NCBI GenBank assembly: GCA_019694805.1
Contig: JAIBBG010000030.1
Location: forward strand, 1-37,496
DNA from: Flavobacteriales bacterium
GTDB taxonomy: Bacteria; Bacteroidota; Bacteroidia; Flavobacteriales_D; Sanyastnellaceae
Direction: 5' to 3'
DNA length: 37,496 nucleotides
Part shown: positions 24,810-33,153 of the stretch, in pieces
How positions within the stretch are numbered: the first letter of the stretch is position 1
Layout of the letters: the number at the start of each line of letters is the position of its first letter
Position numbers and translations under genes: made by a program
The notes under the pieces: generated by a model
The model's database searches: none
The model's input: only the letters and a program-made list of their open reading frames with translations
What the model was told of the DNA's origin: nothing

Positions 24810-25118
24810 CAACAATACAATTTCGAATCAATCTAAATAAGTGATTTAAAGCGCTAAAGCGAAAGAAATTTTCGGCATGATGCACCTTCAATGGTCGTGT
24901 CATTTTCGGTATTCAGGTAGATAATAATCCCATTCATCATTTCAAAATTCCCATTCAGATTTTGATCAAAATTGGAAGGTGATGGAGTGTGCACCAATTC
25001 GTGAAACCGCATGGGGACTGTGTTCGTAAGCAAGATAACTGTTCATAATTAGCTAGTCCACTACAGTCCTTCGGGCATTAAAAATCTGCTAATTAGCATA
25101 GTGATCTGAAAGGAAAAT
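24810..25118. other. Intergenic leader of the giant cytochrome gene
   Basis: About 310 nt without a gene. It contains a perfect 14-bp palindrome ATTTTGATCAAAAT at 24959-24972, a possible regulator site. No clear TAnnTTTG box is visible. An AAAGGAAAA stretch just before 25119 can serve as a ribosome-binding region for the TTG start. Confidence 0.4.
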
Positions 25119-28100
25119 TTGAGACCTTTTTATTCATCATTGAAAGTGCTTTTGGTCGTGTTGGCCATAACAGCAAAACTCATTGGTTATGGGCAGTCTC
25201 CCCATGGCGAAAATTTCAAGATCAACTGCGCCAATTGTCACACCACAGAAAACTGGACATCGCTCAACGAAACGCTCAAATTTTCTCACGACTCAACTTC
25301 ATTTCCACTGGAAGGCATGCATGCTTCAGTGGATTGCAGATTGTGTCATACCTCCATGATTTTTTCGGATGCACCGACGGATTGTGCATCGTGTCACCAG
25401 GATCTGCACCGCATGACGGTGGGCAATGATTGCGCCCGTTGTCACAACAGCAATGATTGGTTGGTGGATGACATTCCAGAATTGCATGAACAGAATGGAT
25501 TTCCTCTTGTGGCGAACCACAGTGGTTTGAGTTGCACGGAATGTCACGTTTCAGAATCGAACATGCAGTTCGATCGCATTGGAAATGATTGCGTGAATTG
25601 TCACATGCAGGATTTTCAGAACACGAAAAATCCTAACCACCAAACTTCGGGATTCTCTACCAACTGTATTGAATGCCACAGCCCATTTGTTGATTCCTGG
25701 ACCACCGAATTCGTGAATCACGATTTCTTCCCGCTCACCTTGGGTCATGATATTCAGAACTGCACAGCCTGTCATACCACTCAGGAATTTTCTGATGCAT
25801 CACCTGTGTGTGTAACCTGTCACGAAAACAACTTCAATTCAACTGTCAATCCAGATCACAACGATCTTGGATTGACTACAGATTGTGTGTTGTGTCACAC
25901 CACCAATCCAGACTGGATGCCCGCGGCTTTTCCTCCACACAATGATTACTATGCCCTGAATGGCGCTCACGCATCCATCGCCAATGATTGTGTTCAATGT
26001 CATAACGGTGATTACATCTCTACACCCAATACTTGTGTTGGTTGTCACCAAGATGATTTCAATGCTACCACAGATCCAGATCACGTTGCGGGAGGATTTT
26101 CTACCAATTGTCTAACGTGCCATAACGAAAATGCCTGGACTCCTTCCGACTTTGATCATGCGAATACTGACTTTCCGATTACGGGTGGACACGTTGGGGT
26201 GAATTGCATTGAATGCCACGCCGACGGATACACTGATACACCAACCGATTGTGCGTCGTGTCACCTTGATGATTTCAACGCGACCACCGACCCTAATCAC
26301 GTAAGTGCTCAGTTCTCTACAGATTGTGTAACATGTCACAACAACGTTTCTTGGACACCAGCCACATTTGATCATGATGGACAATACTTCCCGATATACA
26401 GTGGAAGTCACAATGGTCAGTGGGATAATTGCACGGACTGTCACAACGATCCGAATGATTATTCGCAATTCACCTGTATAGCTTGTCACGAAAATCCAGA
26501 AACGAATGATGCGCATGATGGAGTAGATGGTTACACCTATGATGATATCGCTTGTTTGGTATGCCACCCAACTGGTTCAGCGGACGATGTATTTGATCAC
26601 GGCACCACCGCATTCCCATTAACAGGTGAGCACCTGATGGTAAATTGCCTTGAATGTCATGCTTCAGGTTTTGCGGGAACACCCACGAATTGTGATGCAT
26701 GTCACCAGGTTGATTTCAACAATTCTATCAATCCGGATCACGGTTCTCTTGGATTATCCAATGATTGCGCGTCATGTCATACCACTGCTCCAGATTGGCA
26801 ACCGGCATCATTTGCTGTTCACGACGATTATTATGCATTGAATGGAGCCCACGGTGATATCGCCAATGAATGTGCAACATGTCACAACGGTGATTATGTG
26901 AATACACCTAATACATGTGTGGGTTGTCACCTGGATGATTTTACTGCCACCACAAATCCCGATCACGAAACAGGTAACTTTTCTCAGGACTGCACAAGCT
27001 GTCATACAGAAAATGCGTGGACACCATCAACATTTGATCACAACGCAACTGATTTCCCCATCACCGGTGGACACGTCGGTGTGGATTGTATTTCTTGCCA
27101 CGCCGATGGTTATACCAACACTTCAACTGAATGTGCATCATGTCACCTTGATGACTATAACGCCACAACGGATCCCAACCACGTGGCTGCGCAGTTCTCT
27201 ACAGATTGTGCAACATGTCACAATAACGTGGCCTGGAATCCTGCGACGTTTGATCACGACGCGCAGTATTTTCCAATTTATAGCGGTGCGCATAATGGAG
27301 AGTGGAATCAATGTACCGATTGTCATACGGATATCAACGATTATTCGCAGTATACCTGTACCGGTTGTCATACCAATCCGACTACAGACAATGATCACAC
27401 AGATGTTGATGGATATACCTATAATGATATTGCTTGTCTGGTTTGTCACCCAACCGGATCAGCTGATGATGTATTCGATCACAACTCAACGAATTTCGCA
27501 TTGACCAATGCACACCTTGAAGTTTCTTGTATGGAATGCCATGCAAATGGTTTTGCCGGTACGCCAACCAATTGTGATGCATGCCACCAAACAGATTTCA
27601 ATAACTCGACCAATCCAGATCACCAGACCTTAGGTTTGTCGAATGATTGTGCTTCTTGTCATACAACAGTGGCTGGATGGGCTCCAGCGACATTTGCTGT
27701 CCACAATGATTATTATGCATTAAATGGCACGCATGCTACGATCGCCAACAATTGTGCGACATGTCATAATGGAGATTATGTAAACACCCCGAATACTTGT
27801 TTGAGTTGTCACATCGATGATTACAATGCGACCACCGATCCGAATCACACTGCTGCTCAATTCGGAACCAATTGTGCCACTTGTCATGGTGAAGATTCTT
27901 GGTCACCAGCAACGTTTGATCACGATTCACAATACTTCCCTATTTATAGTGGAAGCCATGAAGGTGAATGGAATCAATGCACCGATTGTCACAACAATCC
28001 AAATGATTATTCTGAATTCACCTGTACCAGTTGCCACACCAATCCGGACACCAACAATGATCACGACGGTGTATCTGGATATGTGTATGATAATGCCGCA

Positions 28101-30545
28101 TGTTTGGCATGTCACCCAACTGGTTCTGCCGATAATGTTTTCGATCACAACAACACCAATTTCGCATTGACCGGTGAACACTTGGTTGCTGATTGTATGG
28201 ATTGCCATGCCAATGGTTTTGCCGGTACACCGATGAATTGCGACGCATGTCACATGGTTGATTACAACGCCAGTGCGAATCCAAATCACACGACACTGGG
28301 ATTTTCAACCGATTGCAGCAGTTGCCACACAACGGATGCAGGATGGATGCCCGCCACTTTTACCAATCACGATGATTATTACTTGTTACAAGGAGCACAT
28401 GCCATGATGGCCAATGATTGTGCTTCTTGTCACAACGGCAATTATGTGAACACTCCCAATACGTGCGTAGGATGTCATCAGGCAGATTACAATGCGACAA
28501 CATTACCTAATCACCAGGCTGAAGGATTCCCAACAGATTGCGTCATGTGTCACAATGAAAATGAATGGGATCCTTCTACATTCGACCATAACGCCACTTC
28601 ATTCCCCATAACCGGAGGACACATTGGGGTGAATTGTATAGAATGTCATACCAATGGATATGCTGGTACACCAACCGATTGTTTTGCATGTCACCAGGAT
28701 GATTTCACGGGTACGACTGATCCGGATCACGTGGATTCGCAGTTCCCAACTGATTGTATGATATGTCATACCGACGACACATGGTCGGGTGCAGTATTCG
28801 ATCACAACAACACCAACTTCCCGCTCACGGGCGAACACGTAGGTGTGGATTGTGCACAATGTCATACAAATGGTTATACCGGCACGCCAACTGATTGCAA
28901 CGCTTGTCACAACCAGGATTTTCAGGGTAGTGTGAATCCGGATCACGATGTTTTAGGTTTCCCAACTGATTGTGCTAGTTGTCATACTACCGATCCTGAT
29001 TGGGTTCCTGCAACGTTTGATATCCATGACAATTACTATGTGCTGCAAGGTGCACACGCGATGATTGCCAATGATTGTGCGGTATGTCACAACGGCAATT
29101 ACATGAATACACCGAATACATGTGTGGGTTGTCACCAGGCTGATTATAACGCTACCACTTCACCGAATCACCAGGCTGAAGGATTTCCTACAGATTGCAC
29201 CATGTGTCATGGTGAAAATGAATGGAGTCCTTCAACATTTGATCACAATGCGACTTCATTCCCGATCAGCGGTGGTCACGTAGGAGTGAATTGTATCGAG
29301 TGCCATGCGAATGGATATGTGGGCACACCAACTGATTGTTTCGCATGCCACCAGGATGATTTTGCATCGACTACAGATCCAAATCACGTCGATTCTCAAT
29401 TCCCAACAGATTGTACCATTTGTCATACAGACGACACATGGTCAGGTGCGGTGTTCGATCACAATGCGACAAACTTCCCGCTCACCGGTGAACACATGGG
29501 CGTTGATTGTGCACAATGTCATACCAATGGTTACACAGGCACACCAACTGACTGCAATGCATGTCACAATCAGGATTTCCATATGAGTGTGAATCCCGAT
29601 CATGAAATATTAGGCTTCCCGACCGATTGCGCCAGTTGCCATACTACCGATCCTGATTGGATGCCAGCAACATTCGACATCCACAACAATTACTATGTGA
29701 TACAAGGAGCACACGTACCACTTGCGAATGATTGTGCTGTATGCCACAACGGCAATTATGTGACCACACCCAATACTTGTGCGGGATGTCACAACGATGA
29801 TTTCCTGGCAACGACATCGCCGAATCATACTACTGAAATGTTCCCGAATGACTGCACGATGTGTCATAGTGAAGATGCGTGGTCACCATCCACTTTTGAC
29901 CATGCTTCCACATCGTTCCCGCTCACAGGACAACACGTTCCACTGGATTGTGTAGAATGCCATGCTTCAGGTTATACCAGTACTTCCACGCAATGTGTTT
30001 CTTGTCACCAGCAGGACTATAATGCCACAACCAACCCGAACCACACAGCAGCGATGTTCCCAACCGATTGTGTCTTGTGCCATACCACGAATGGTTGGAC
30101 GCCATCTTCATTTGATCACGACGACACTTCCTTCCCATTGGTTGGTGCTCACGTGGCTGTGGATTGTAACCAATGCCACTCAAACGGGTATACAGGAACA
30201 CCAACCGATTGTTTTGCGTGTCATCAAACTGACTACAACAACACGGTGAATCCAGACCACCAAAGTGATCAATATCCAACTGACTGTACCATGTGTCACA
30301 ACATGAATGCCTGGGATCCTTCGACATTCAACCACGATAGTCAGTACTTCCCGATATACTCGGGTACACACAATGGAGAATGGAATCAATGTAACGATTG
30401 CCACACCACTCCGGGCAATTATGCAGTATTCAATTGTTTGATTTGTCATACTGCGAACCAAACCAATCCGGATCATGATGAAGTGAACGGATACCAATGG
30501 AACAGTAATGCGTGCCTGAATTGCCATCCTAATGGTAACAACTGA
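25119..30545 (+). CDS. Giant secreted multihaem cytochrome c with 73 CxxCH motifs
   Basis: This 1808-residue protein has a signal peptide (about residues 1-26, MRPFYSSLKVLLVVLAITAK...). I count 73 CxxCH haem-attachment motifs, about one per 25 residues from residue 37 to the C-terminus. The basic module is ~73 residues with three CxxCH and three further His: xDCxxCH..xxW.P..FDH..T.FPLTG.H, V.C.xCH..GY..TPT.C, xxCH..DY..T..P.H. Modules form longer repeats of 882, 882, 666, 657 and 657 nt. In the 12-haem and 9-haem units checked, non-motif His exactly equal the haem number, as expected for bis-His haems. No catalytic haem (CxxCK), lipobox, T9SS tail or other domain is seen. The start is TTG, because an in-frame TGA at 25107 excludes upstream starts. 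The stop overlaps the barrel gene as TGATG. Proposed role: an electron wire or store at the outer membrane. Confidence 0.93.
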   Translation: MRPFYSSLKVLLVVLAITAKLIGYGQSPHGENFKINCANCHTTENWTSLNETLKFSHDSTSFPLEGMHASVDCRLCHTSMIFSDAPTDCASCHQDLHRMTVGNDCARCHNSNDWLVDDIPELHEQNGFPLVANHSGLSCTECHVSESNMQFDRIGNDCVNCHMQDFQNTKNPNHQTSGFSTNCIECHSPFVDSWTTEFVNHDFFPLTLGHDIQNCTACHTTQEFSDASPVCVTCHENNFNSTVNPDHNDLGLTTDCVLCHTTNPDWMPAAFPPHNDYYALNGAHASIANDCVQCHNGDYISTPNTCVGCHQDDFNATTDPDHVAGGFSTNCLTCHNENAWTPSDFDHANTDFPITGGHVGVNCIECHADGYTDTPTDCASCHLDDFNATTDPNHVSAQFSTDCVTCHNNVSWTPATFDHDGQYFPIYSGSHNGQWDNCTDCHNDPNDYSQFTCIACHENPETNDAHDGVDGYTYDDIACLVCHPTGSADDVFDHGTTAFPLTGEHLMVNCLECHASGFAGTPTNCDACHQVDFNNSINPDHGSLGLSNDCASCHTTAPDWQPASFAVHDDYYALNGAHGDIANECATCHNGDYVNTPNTCVGCHLDDFTATTNPDHETGNFSQDCTSCHTENAWTPSTFDHNATDFPITGGHVGVDCISCHADGYTNTSTECASCHLDDYNATTDPNHVAAQFSTDCATCHNNVAWNPATFDHDAQYFPIYSGAHNGEWNQCTDCHTDINDYSQYTCTGCHTNPTTDNDHTDVDGYTYNDIACLVCHPTGSADDVFDHNSTNFALTNAHLEVSCMECHANGFAGTPTNCDACHQTDFNNSTNPDHQTLGLSNDCASCHTTVAGWAPATFAVHNDYYALNGTHATIANNCATCHNGDYVNTPNTCLSCHIDDYNATTDPNHTAAQFGTNCATCHGEDSWSPATFDHDSQYFPIYSGSHEGEWNQCTDCHNNPNDYSEFTCTSCHTNPDTNNDHDGVSGYVYDNAACLACHPTGSADNVFDHNNTNFALTGEHLVADCMDCHANGFAGTPMNCDACHMVDYNASANPNHTTLGFSTDCSSCHTTDAGWMPATFTNHDDYYLLQGAHAMMANDCASCHNGNYVNTPNTCVGCHQADYNATTLPNHQAEGFPTDCVMCHNENEWDPSTFDHNATSFPITGGHIGVNCIECHTNGYAGTPTDCFACHQDDFTGTTDPDHVDSQFPTDCMICHTDDTWSGAVFDHNNTNFPLTGEHVGVDCAQCHTNGYTGTPTDCNACHNQDFQGSVNPDHDVLGFPTDCASCHTTDPDWVPATFDIHDNYYVLQGAHAMIANDCAVCHNGNYMNTPNTCVGCHQADYNATTSPNHQAEGFPTDCTMCHGENEWSPSTFDHNATSFPISGGHVGVNCIECHANGYVGTPTDCFACHQDDFASTTDPNHVDSQFPTDCTICHTDDTWSGAVFDHNATNFPLTGEHMGVDCAQCHTNGYTGTPTDCNACHNQDFHMSVNPDHEILGFPTDCASCHTTDPDWMPATFDIHNNYYVIQGAHVPLANDCAVCHNGNYVTTPNTCAGCHNDDFLATTSPNHTTEMFPNDCTMCHSEDAWSPSTFDHASTSFPLTGQHVPLDCVECHASGYTSTSTQCVSCHQQDYNATTNPNHTAAMFPTDCVLCHTTNGWTPSSFDHDDTSFPLVGAHVAVDCNQCHSNGYTGTPTDCFACHQTDYNNTVNPDHQSDQYPTDCTMCHNMNAWDPSTFNHDSQYFPIYSGTHNGEWNQCNDCHTTPGNYAVFNCLICHTANQTNPDHDEVNGYQWNSNACLNCHPNGNN
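26034..27797 (+). repeat. Two 882-bp (294-residue, 12-haem) tandem repeats
   Basis: Matching CVGCH codons start at 26034 and 26916, and the homologous CLSCH at 27798, giving two consecutive units of exactly 882 nt. Each carries 12 CxxCH in the same order, including the CLVCHPTGSADDVFDH block once per unit. Copies agree well at protein level and differ at many synonymous sites. Confidence 0.88.
27798..28463 (+). repeat. 666-bp nine-haem repeat unit
   Basis: This is the third copy of the preceding unit (it too has the CHPTGSAD.VFDH block), shortened by 216 nt or 72 codons, which is one three-haem module. It carries nine CxxCH. Confidence 0.82.
28464..29777 (+). repeat. Two 657-bp (219-residue, nine-haem) tandem repeats
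   Basis: Units start at the CVGCH codons at 28464 and 29121, and the next unit begins with CAGCH at 29778; spacing is exactly 657 nt twice. The two copies are almost identical in haem-motif order: CVGCH, C(V/T)MCH, CIECH, CFACH, C(M/T)ICH, CAQCH, CNACH, CASCH, CAVCH. Confidence 0.88.
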
Positions 30546-32185
30546 TGAGATATTTGATCGTCACATATTTATTGTTGATCTCCTTATGGTCATCGGCTCA
30601 GCAATCGGCCGATGAACTACAAGGGACGATCAGTTATGTGACATCACAAAGTGTTTATGTGAAGTTTGAGCGCACTGATGCCATCAATGAAGGCGATACA
30701 TTGAAATTACGTGTCGCAGATTCATGGCAACCATGTTTGCTGGTAAAAAATAAATCATCAGTATCCGTTGTTTGTGTTCCACTGAACAATTGTGTTTTGG
30801 TTAAAGACACCAAAGTGATGTTTAAACCAGCAATGGTGCCGGTGGAAGAACTCAATGAGCCATTTGAATCAGGACCAAAACCTGAAGATGAATCTGTGAA
30901 AAGGGAGCGCTTTCATGGTCGCATTTCAGCTGCTTCCTTCAGCAACATTACAGACAACAAATCGCCTTCACATAGGACCATGTACAGGATGAATTTCAAC
31001 GCTGATCATATTGGTGAGTCGAAATTTTCATTCGAAACATATCTGAATTTCCGTCAACTTTATTTGCCTCCTGAGAAGCAGGATATTCAGAAGTCGACGT
31101 TTTACAATGTTTACAATGCGGCTGTTACGTATCGACCTGACAGCACCATGTATATTACACTGGGAAGAAAGATCAACAACAAAGCATCTTCATTAGGGGC
31201 GATCGACGGTCTTCAGATTGAGAAATACTTTGGAAGATTTTTTACAGGAGTCATCGCAGGATTCAGGCCTGATTTTATCAATTATGGTTTAAACCTCAAT
31301 CTCCCTGAGTTTGGATTATACACTGGATTAGAAACCAAAGCCGAAAGTTTTACTTCTAAAACCACACTTGGTGCTTTGCAGCAAAACAATGGCGGAGCGG
31401 TGGATAGAAGATATTTGTATTTTCAACATACAGGTACCATTCAGCAAAAACTCACATTGTTCACTTCATCGGAATTGGATGTTTTCAATGTGGTTCATGG
31501 GGAGACGACCAATGACTATAGATTGACGAATTTTTATACCTCATTGAATTATAGGTTGAGCAAAAAAATTGATTTCAACGTTTCATACGATTCTCGTAAG
31601 CAAATCATGTACTATGAAACATTTAGCAGTGATATTGAACGGTTGCTGGATGATGATCAATCGAGACAAGGCGTTCGAGCGCGAATTGGATTGAGACCTT
31701 TCAAGCATACTTCTATGGGCGTGAGTGTAGGTAAGCGATTTCAAAGCAGCAATCAGAATCAGTCGGATAACATCAACGGTTATATCACCTATGCACAGTT
31801 GCCCGGGATAGGTAGTCGACTCAGCTTGAACTACAACCTCAACTGGTCGAGCTATCTGCTGAGTGAAGTGATTTCCTTAAGACTTACACAGGGCTTTTTT
31901 GATAAAAAACTCAATGCTGATTTTTACGTCAGAAAGGTAAATTACACGTATTACAGTCAATCGGATTTGCCATCCGAAAACACAGGACAATACTATTATG
32001 GCATCAATCTGATGCAGCGATGCAGTCCGACGATTAGTTTTTCGATTTTGGGCGAAATGTCCACCTATCAGGATGTGACCAGTTACCGCGTCAACCTCAG
32101 ACTGAATAAGCGTTTTGATAGTAAGAAAAAGAGGAAGTCCAGAAAGGAAGTAGAACCAGATCCGAACGCAGCATGGAAATTTTGA
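30545..32185 (+). CDS. Predicted outer-membrane beta-barrel of the cytochrome cluster (porin-cytochrome type)
   Basis: This 546-residue protein has a signal peptide (MRYLIVTYLLLISLWSSAQ). A small beta domain follows (~22-95, GTISYVTSQSVYVKF ... EGDTLKLRV), like the SH3/OB-like N-domains of some Bacteroidota barrels. An acidic linker lies at ~95-120. From ~120 to 525 there are many alternating strands with Tyr/Phe girdles (YRMNFNADHIG, SKFSFETYLNF, TMYITLGRKIN, VSYDSRKQIMYY, SRLSLNYNLNW). The C-terminal residue is Phe (AAWKF). It is coupled to the giant cytochrome by a TGATG stop/start overlap. By analogy with MtrB/PioB/OmbB-type conduits it may sheath haem proteins through the outer membrane; I see no specific homology to them, and no N-terminal CxxC. 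Confidence 0.78.
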   Translation: MRYLIVTYLLLISLWSSAQQSADELQGTISYVTSQSVYVKFERTDAINEGDTLKLRVADSWQPCLLVKNKSSVSVVCVPLNNCVLVKDTKVMFKPAMVPVEELNEPFESGPKPEDESVKRERFHGRISAASFSNITDNKSPSHRTMYRMNFNADHIGESKFSFETYLNFRQLYLPPEKQDIQKSTFYNVYNAAVTYRPDSTMYITLGRKINNKASSLGAIDGLQIEKYFGRFFTGVIAGFRPDFINYGLNLNLPEFGLYTGLETKAESFTSKTTLGALQQNNGGAVDRRYLYFQHTGTIQQKLTLFTSSELDVFNVVHGETTNDYRLTNFYTSLNYRLSKKIDFNVSYDSRKQIMYYETFSSDIERLLDDDQSRQGVRARIGLRPFKHTSMGVSVGKRFQSSNQNQSDNINGYITYAQLPGIGSRLSLNYNLNWSSYLLSEVISLRLTQGFFDKKLNADFYVRKVNYTYYSQSDLPSENTGQYYYGINLMQRCSPTISFSILGEMSTYQDVTSYRVNLRLNKRFDSKKKRKSRKEVEPDPNAAWKF

Positions 32186-32300
32186 TCGGTGATGAAACAC
32201 ACCGCAGAATGGACCGGGCAATATTTTCTTTGAACTTCAGCAACAATGTATTTAATTTCGAAGTGGTGAAAGAAGGCTGTTCAAGACAGCTCAGGAACAA

Positions 32301-33101
32301 ATGAAATTCAATTATACAGCTATGAGGATTTTGACAATACTAACGTTGATTTCTATTTTGGGAATGTCATGCGGATCAGATCCGAAGGTGATTCCAGTCC
32401 ATGATGAAACTGCATCTGGAGGCAAAAGCAGCGGGGTCTTTTCCGACGATGGTTCCGGTGGCGCACAGTCGGGTACTGAAATGGCTCCTTCCAAAGAATT
32501 TCATACCGTAACGGTTAAGGAAATTTTACCGACTTCCAAATATGTTTACCTGCTCGTTGAGGAGGAGGGACAGGAGTTTTGGATTTCCACTTTGAAATTT
32601 GAAGTGAACGTTGGTGAAGTTTATTTCTATCGCGATGGATTGCTCAAGAACAATTTTCACAGCACAGAACACAATCGAACATTTGAAAAACTCTACCTCG
32701 TTTCACAATTGGTCAAGGCTGATCACGGCAACAATGACGGTGGGATGCAGGAAGGTGGCGCAGCGAATCACGGTCAGGAATCGGGAAATGCACAGCCAAA
32801 AAACGTAGTGGTTCCTGGTTCAGTGCGTATTGCTGATTTGGTTGCCAATGCTAAAAAGTATGAAGGAAAAGACATTCAAATAAGCGGTGTCATTACAAAA
32901 GTGAACGCCCGAATTATGAGTCGCAATTGGTTACACATCAAAGATGGTAGCAAGGATGATTACGATTTGGTTGTCACCACAAGCGAAGGCATACCCGAAG
33001 GCCATACCGTTACCATGAAAGGTAAGGTTTCCCTCAACAAGGATTTTGGCGCAGGCTACAAGTATGAGTTGATTGTAGAAGATGCTCAGTTGGTGAAATA
33101 G
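32301..33101 (+). CDS. Lipoprotein with OB-fold domain, cytochrome-cluster associated
   Basis: This 266-residue protein starts at 32301, or at the second Met (32322). The N-terminus MRILTILTLISILGMSC ends in a lipobox-like Cys, so it is probably lipid-anchored. A Gly/Ser/Asp-rich linker precedes a first beta domain (~55-140, HTVTVKEILPTSKYVYLLV ... EFWISTLKFEVNVGEVYFY) with a Trp in the middle. A second low-complexity linker leads to an OB-like domain (~170-266, VRIADLVANAKKYEGKDIQISG ... NWLHIKDGSKDDYDLVVTT ... GYKYELIVEDA). Similar OB-fold proteins occur near cytochrome genes in Bacteroidota. Role unknown; possibly assembly or anchoring of the complex. It follows the barrel gene by 115 nt. 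Confidence 0.75.
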   Translation: MKFNYTAMRILTILTLISILGMSCGSDPKVIPVHDETASGGKSSGVFSDDGSGGAQSGTEMAPSKEFHTVTVKEILPTSKYVYLLVEEEGQEFWISTLKFEVNVGEVYFYRDGLLKNNFHSTEHNRTFEKLYLVSQLVKADHGNNDGGMQEGGAANHGQESGNAQPKNVVVPGSVRIADLVANAKKYEGKDIQISGVITKVNARIMSRNWLHIKDGSKDDYDLVVTTSEGIPEGHTVTMKGKVSLNKDFGAGYKYELIVEDAQLVK

Positions 33102-33116
33102 TCTATTTCACTTTTC
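33094..33116 (+). terminator. Possible terminator after the OB-fold lipoprotein gene
   Basis: GTGAAATA (33094-33101) and TATTTCAC (33105-33112) form a perfect 8-bp stem with a GTC loop, followed by four T. The arm includes the stop codon. The stem is AT-rich, so strength is doubtful. Confidence 0.4.
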
Positions 33117-33153
33117 ACCTCGTTGATCCTTTTCTTTCTGATGAAATATCCAT

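Noticed and set aside
25119..30545. Regularly spaced repeats resembling a CRISPR-like or satellite array, and many long minus-strand open frames
   Set aside because: The periods (219, 657, 882 nt) are multiples of three and keep the CxxCH frame. The minus-strand frames are Ile/Val/Thr-rich antisense images of the repeated CHxxD codons with no start signals or recognisable domains.
20998..32185. Assignment as MtrCAB, PioAB or alternative complex III
   Set aside because: None of the diagnostic features is visible: no MtrB-type N-terminal CxxC, no decahaem MtrA pattern, no molybdopterin/Fe-S ActB or NrfD-type ActC protein. Only the general layout is similar.
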